Shown here piece by piece: positions 60,936-64,000 of a stretch of DNA of 64,000 bases; within the stretch, counting starts at the first letter, position 1, and every line of letters begins with the position of its first letter. The notes under the pieces were generated by a model that was not told where the DNA came from, did not search any database, and saw only the letters and a list, made by a program, of their open reading frames with translations. Source of the stretch: JABCPE02 sp963530295 (GTDB lineage: Bacteria > Bacteroidota > Bacteroidia > Flavobacteriales > Weeksellaceae); assembly GCA_963530295.1 (NCBI GenBank), contig CAUSCF010000003.1:79765-143764 (forward strand), read 5' to 3'. The position numbers and the translations under genes were made by a program.

Positions 60936-61427
60936 ATGGCGACAGTAAACCTTTCGGATTATAAGCCGCTCCAGATAACAGATGCCGATGAATTTACCAT
61001 CGGCATTGTGGTTTCTGAGTGGAATGATTTTGTGACTTTTAATCTCCGAGATGGAGCAGAAGAAGTTCTGAAAAAAGAAGGCGTAAAACCAGAAAACATA
61101 AAAATCTACTATGTTCCTGGTGCGTTTGAGCTAAGTTTCGCAGCGATGCAGCTCTGCAAGAGCGGTCGGTTTGATGCTGTGATAGTCATCGGTTGTGTTA
61201 TTCGTGGGGAGACATCGCATTTTGATTATGTTTGTTCAGGGGTGACGCAGGGAATTAAGGACTGTAACACGCAAACAGATGTTCCTGCTATTTTCTGTGT
61301 TTTGACAGATGATAATAAGGCGCAGTCCATCGCGAGAAGCGGCGGAAATCTTGGTAACAAAGGTGTCGAAGCAGGAGTGACAGCTTTGAAAATGATAGAT
61401 TTTAAAAGAAAATTAAGCAACTCATAA
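60936..61427 (+). CDS. ribH: 6,7-dimethyl-8-ribityllumazine synthase
   Basis: 163 residues. Penultimate step of riboflavin synthesis, in icosahedral or pentameric assemblies. FTIGIVVSEWNDF binds the pyrimidine substrate, VPGAFELSFAA, VIGCVIRGETSHFDYVC (catalytic histidine in TSHFD) and IFCVLTDDNKAQSIAR follow. The typical NAL motif is replaced by NKG (NLGNKGVEAG), which is common. The sulfatase-fold gene starts 10 nt after its stop. Confidence 0.96.
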   Translation: MATVNLSDYKPLQITDADEFTIGIVVSEWNDFVTFNLRDGAEEVLKKEGVKPENIKIYYVPGAFELSFAAMQLCKSGRFDAVIVIGCVIRGETSHFDYVCSGVTQGIKDCNTQTDVPAIFCVLTDDNKAQSIARSGGNLGNKGVEAGVTALKMIDFKRKLSNS

Positions 61428-61437
61428 AAAACATTTC

Positions 61438-63516
61438 ATGAAACTGAAACCATTCGTTTATTTAGGAATAATATACATTATCATCTCTTTTCTATTAAGA
61501 TGCGTTTTTATCTTTCATCCGATAACCACTACGGAATTTGGTGTTTTGGATGTTGTTAAAATGTTTTCTTTGGGATTGCTTTCGGATATTTTTGTCTTCA
61601 TTATAGCAAGTGCGATATTGTACATCTATCTGCTTTTCTTATCAAATCAGAAGTATGAAAGACCATGGGGACAGATTATTTTATCCATATTCGTAGGATT
61701 GTTCTTGTATATATACTTGGTTCCCAATAATATAGCAAGACAGTACGGAGGCGTAGTTCCAGAGATAGTTTTATCATTTTTAGGGTTAAAGGCATTTCTT
61801 TTTGGGATGATGCTTTTCTTTCCGAAAAGAAGGGTTCAGTTTAGAAATATATTGTATTTCATCACGATTTTTCTTTATGTTTTAGCCATTGTTTTCAATG
61901 CGGTGAGCGAGTATTTCTTCTACAATGAATTTGGGGTGAGATATAATTTTATCGCGGTAGATTATCTTATTTATACCAATGAAGTTATTGGGAATATCAT
62001 AGAAAGTTATCCTGTGCTTCCTTTGTTTTCTGGGGTTTTCATTGTTTCGCTGGCGCTTACGATTTGGGTTTATCTCAAGACAAGAAAAGGGCTTTTGGAT
62101 TTGCCAAATATCTTAATCAAAGGGCTTTCGCTTGTGGCTTATGGAATTTTGCTGGCTGCGAGTGTATTTGTTTTATCTAAAATAAAATTAAACTCTTCAA
62201 ATATATTCCAAAACGAAATTTCCGCAAATGGACTGGTCAAATTCTATGATGCGTTCAATAATAAAGTTTTGGATTTTGATGTCTTTTATCCTACAATGGA
62301 TACGCAAAAGGCGCTAAATGAAGAGCTTAACCGACTGCATACGGACAGGCTGCCAAGGATGATAAAATCCGACAGCGCAGAAATCACGAAAAATGTGGTG
62401 CTTATTTCCGTTGAAAGTCTTTCTGCGGAATTCATGGCGATGTATGGGAACAAGGATAATATCACACCGTTTTTGGATAGTTTGTCACAGCACAGCCTTG
62501 TTTTTACTAATTTGTATGCCACTGGGAATAGAACGGTTCGTGGTTTGGAGGCACTTACACTTTGTATTCCGCCGACAGCTGGAGAAAGTATCGTAAAAAG
62601 AAAAGATAACAAAAACAAATTCACTACGGGAAGTGTCTTTAAATCAAAAGGTTATAATGTCAAGTATCTCTATGGTGGATACAGCTATTTTGATAATATG
62701 AAAGACTTCTTCGGTGGGAATGGTTATGAAATCGTTGATAGAGATAACTTTAAGCCAGAAGAAATAGTTTTTGCGAATATTTGGGGAGTAAGTGATGAGG
62801 ATATGGCGAGAAAAGCCATAGAAACGATGAACGAAGATGCTAAAAAGGGCAAACCGTTTTTCCACCACTGGATGACGGTGAGTAATCACAGGCCGTTCAC
62901 CTATCCAGAAGGCAGGATAGATATCCCAGGGACAGCCAAATCCCGTGATGGAGGAGTGAAATACACAGACTATTCCATCAAAAAATTCTTCCAAATGGCA
63001 GAAAAACAGCCGTGGTATAAGAATACTGTTTTTGTGATTGTTTCAGACCACTGTGCATCGAGTGCCGGTAAAACAGAGCTTCCTATGGATAAGTATAGAA
63101 TTCCAGGGATGATTTTCTCGCCAGAGTTCGTCAAGCCACAGAAGTTCAATACACTAATGTCACAGATAGATGTGATGCCTACGCTTTTCGGATTGCTGAA
63201 TTTTACTTATCAAAGTAAATTCATAGGACAGGATGTGTTTTCAGAAAACTATGTTCCGAGGGCTTACATTGCGACTTATCAGGATTTAGGATATGTGAAA
63301 GATGATAAACTGACCATCATTTCACCAATTAAAAATATTAAACAATATCAGCTGAAGGAAACACCAAACAAAGAGCAAAAGTCAGGAATAAATATTTTCT
63401 ATGAAGAACATCTGCTAAAAGACAAAGAAGTAGATAAAAATATAACCAATCAAACGATATCAACATACCAAGCAACATCTTATTGGTTGAAAATGAATCA
63501 GCTGAATATTAAGTAG
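61438..63516 (+). CDS. LTA synthase-like sulfatase-fold membrane transferase (2)
   Basis: 692 residues. Five to six hydrophobic segments in residues 1-260, periplasmic alkaline-phosphatase-fold domain from about 315 to 620. Metal-binding E326 (VLISVESLSAEF), nucleophile T366 in NRTVRGLEALTLCIPP, later ligands in WMTVSNHRPFTYP, IVSDHCASSAGKTELP and QIDVMPTLFGLL. Closer to the classical LtaS/phosphoethanolamine-transferase pattern than the copy at 47489. Likely adds a phospho-substituent to an envelope polymer or lipid; substrate unknown. Confidence 0.92.
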   Translation: MKLKPFVYLGIIYIIISFLLRCVFIFHPITTTEFGVLDVVKMFSLGLLSDIFVFIIASAILYIYLLFLSNQKYERPWGQIILSIFVGLFLYIYLVPNNIARQYGGVVPEIVLSFLGLKAFLFGMMLFFPKRRVQFRNILYFITIFLYVLAIVFNAVSEYFFYNEFGVRYNFIAVDYLIYTNEVIGNIIESYPVLPLFSGVFIVSLALTIWVYLKTRKGLLDLPNILIKGLSLVAYGILLAASVFVLSKIKLNSSNIFQNEISANGLVKFYDAFNNKVLDFDVFYPTMDTQKALNEELNRLHTDRLPRMIKSDSAEITKNVVLISVESLSAEFMAMYGNKDNITPFLDSLSQHSLVFTNLYATGNRTVRGLEALTLCIPPTAGESIVKRKDNKNKFTTGSVFKSKGYNVKYLYGGYSYFDNMKDFFGGNGYEIVDRDNFKPEEIVFANIWGVSDEDMARKAIETMNEDAKKGKPFFHHWMTVSNHRPFTYPEGRIDIPGTAKSRDGGVKYTDYSIKKFFQMAEKQPWYKNTVFVIVSDHCASSAGKTELPMDKYRIPGMIFSPEFVKPQKFNTLMSQIDVMPTLFGLLNFTYQSKFIGQDVFSENYVPRAYIATYQDLGYVKDDKLTIISPIKNIKQYQLKETPNKEQKSGINIFYEEHLLKDKEVDKNITNQTISTYQATSYWLKMNQLNIK

Positions 63517-63540
63517 GTTTTTAATGCGCTAGTTTACAAT

Positions 63541-63885
63541 ATGATAAAAATTGAAAATGTAAATTGGTTATCAAAAACAGCTCAAGAAGCAGAAGTTTGC
63601 TTGTCTGATGGAGATTTTCAGATAGTATGTTTTTCACAGCCATTTTATCATGAAGTAAGACTTCCTTTATATGCTATAAATACCAATAATATAGTGTGTT
63701 CTTCTGAAAGAAAATGCTCAGTTGAGAAAAAAGGAGAAAATTTTGAATATAAATTCTTAGGAAAAGTTATAGATAAGGAACATATAAAAATAGGTGAGTT
63801 TACTATTCAATTAGATGTTCCCTTACCTAAAGACATAGAAGAAGGGTATATATTATTTGAATGTGAGCGGGTAGATATTTGGTGA
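63541..63885 (+). CDS. Hypothetical small protein
   Basis: 114 residues, no signal or membrane segment. Beta-rich: VNWLSKTAQEAEVCLSDGDFQIVCFSQPF, then FEYKFLGKVIDKEHIKIGEFTIQLDVPLPKDIEEGYILFECERVDIW. The ending IEEGYILFECERVDI is self-consistent for a small single-domain fold, but I cannot name a family. 24 nt after the transferase gene; nothing further is seen to the end of the window (63886-64000). Confidence 0.65.
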   Translation: MIKIENVNWLSKTAQEAEVCLSDGDFQIVCFSQPFYHEVRLPLYAINTNNIVCSSERKCSVEKKGENFEYKFLGKVIDKEHIKIGEFTIQLDVPLPKDIEEGYILFECERVDIW

Positions 63886-64000
63886 AAGAAAACAGACTAA
63901 TTAATGCGGTTGAAGTATAGGTTAGGATTATTCAGATAAAAACAGTTAATTTTTTCATCTTATAAATCAGCGATTTAGTTAAATTGTTGTAAAAAAGTTG

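Noticed and set aside
1..64000. tRNA or rRNA genes, prophage, insertion sequences
   Set aside because: No cloverleaf with a T-loop consensus, no rRNA-like stretch, and no transposase, integrase or phage structural gene was seen on either strand.

Overview
The window is AT-rich chromosomal DNA from a Bacteroidota bacterium, most likely a Flavobacteriales member of the Chryseobacterium/Weeksellaceae type. The evidence is a fused MurF-Alr enzyme, an SprE/PorW type IX secretion lipoprotein, Bacteroidota-only DUF4271, DUF4293 and DUF4296 proteins, a Rho factor with a long charged insert, many short lipoproteins, almost no Shine-Dalgarno sequences, and the Bacteroidota -10 element TAnnTTTG in front of many genes. 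I saw no tRNA, rRNA, CRISPR, insertion sequence or prophage. The genus cannot be fixed from the sequence alone.

Layout. 1-9.5 kb: plus-strand housekeeping genes (murF-alr, patatin-barrel protein, ybeY, mnmG, methyltransferase, MgtC-like, DUF1963). mnmG is bracketed by two palindromes that each differ by one base from the ParB site parS. 9.5-16.5 kb: pgk, then a 550-bp gene-free stretch with seven DnaA-box-like 9-mers, sod, small lipoproteins, a tannase-like hydrolase whose nucleophile serine is replaced by arginine, and rho. 16.6-23.8 kb: DUF4293, an MsbA-like ABC transporter, DsbD, rpiB and rnr. 23.8-28.7 kb: five tandem, mosaic, nearly identical lipoprotein genes on the minus strand, each with its own promoter and terminator. 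28.8-31.5 kb: LysE-type exporter, LD-carboxypeptidase, YraN, TsaB. 31.5-35.9 kb: a minus-strand operon of a DUF2520 protein, KdsC-like phosphatase, Maf and SprE. 36-45.9 kb: two orphan genes, Smr protein, phosphoesterase, truA, GH3-like enzyme, ECF sigma factor, panB, Crp-type regulator, and the tgt/DUF4296/glycosyltransferase cluster. 46-51.4 kb: DUF4271, hemD, a sulfatase-fold membrane transferase, an NAD(P)-binding protein with no normal start codon, and brnQ broken by an 8-bp tandem duplication. 51.7-64 kb: oligopeptidase B, a WG-repeat lipoprotein, a two-component system, a SPOR protein, a lipoprotein, apt, a TPR protein, ribH, and a second sulfatase-fold transferase.

Most genes are ordinary core functions: cell wall (MurF-Alr, LD-carboxypeptidase), tRNA modification (MnmG, TruA, Tgt, TsaB), RNA turnover (RNase R, Rho, YbeY), envelope redox and lipid handling (DsbD, ABC exporter, patatin-barrel, two LtaS-like transferases) and cofactor synthesis (PanB, HemD, RibH).

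The points most worth a second look are the parS-like palindromes and the DnaA-box cluster, the mosaic lipoprotein array, the serine-less tannase homologue, the brnQ duplication, a Tgt without its zinc cysteines, and at least four genes whose -10 element lies only 4-5 nt from the start codon, which predicts leaderless mRNAs.
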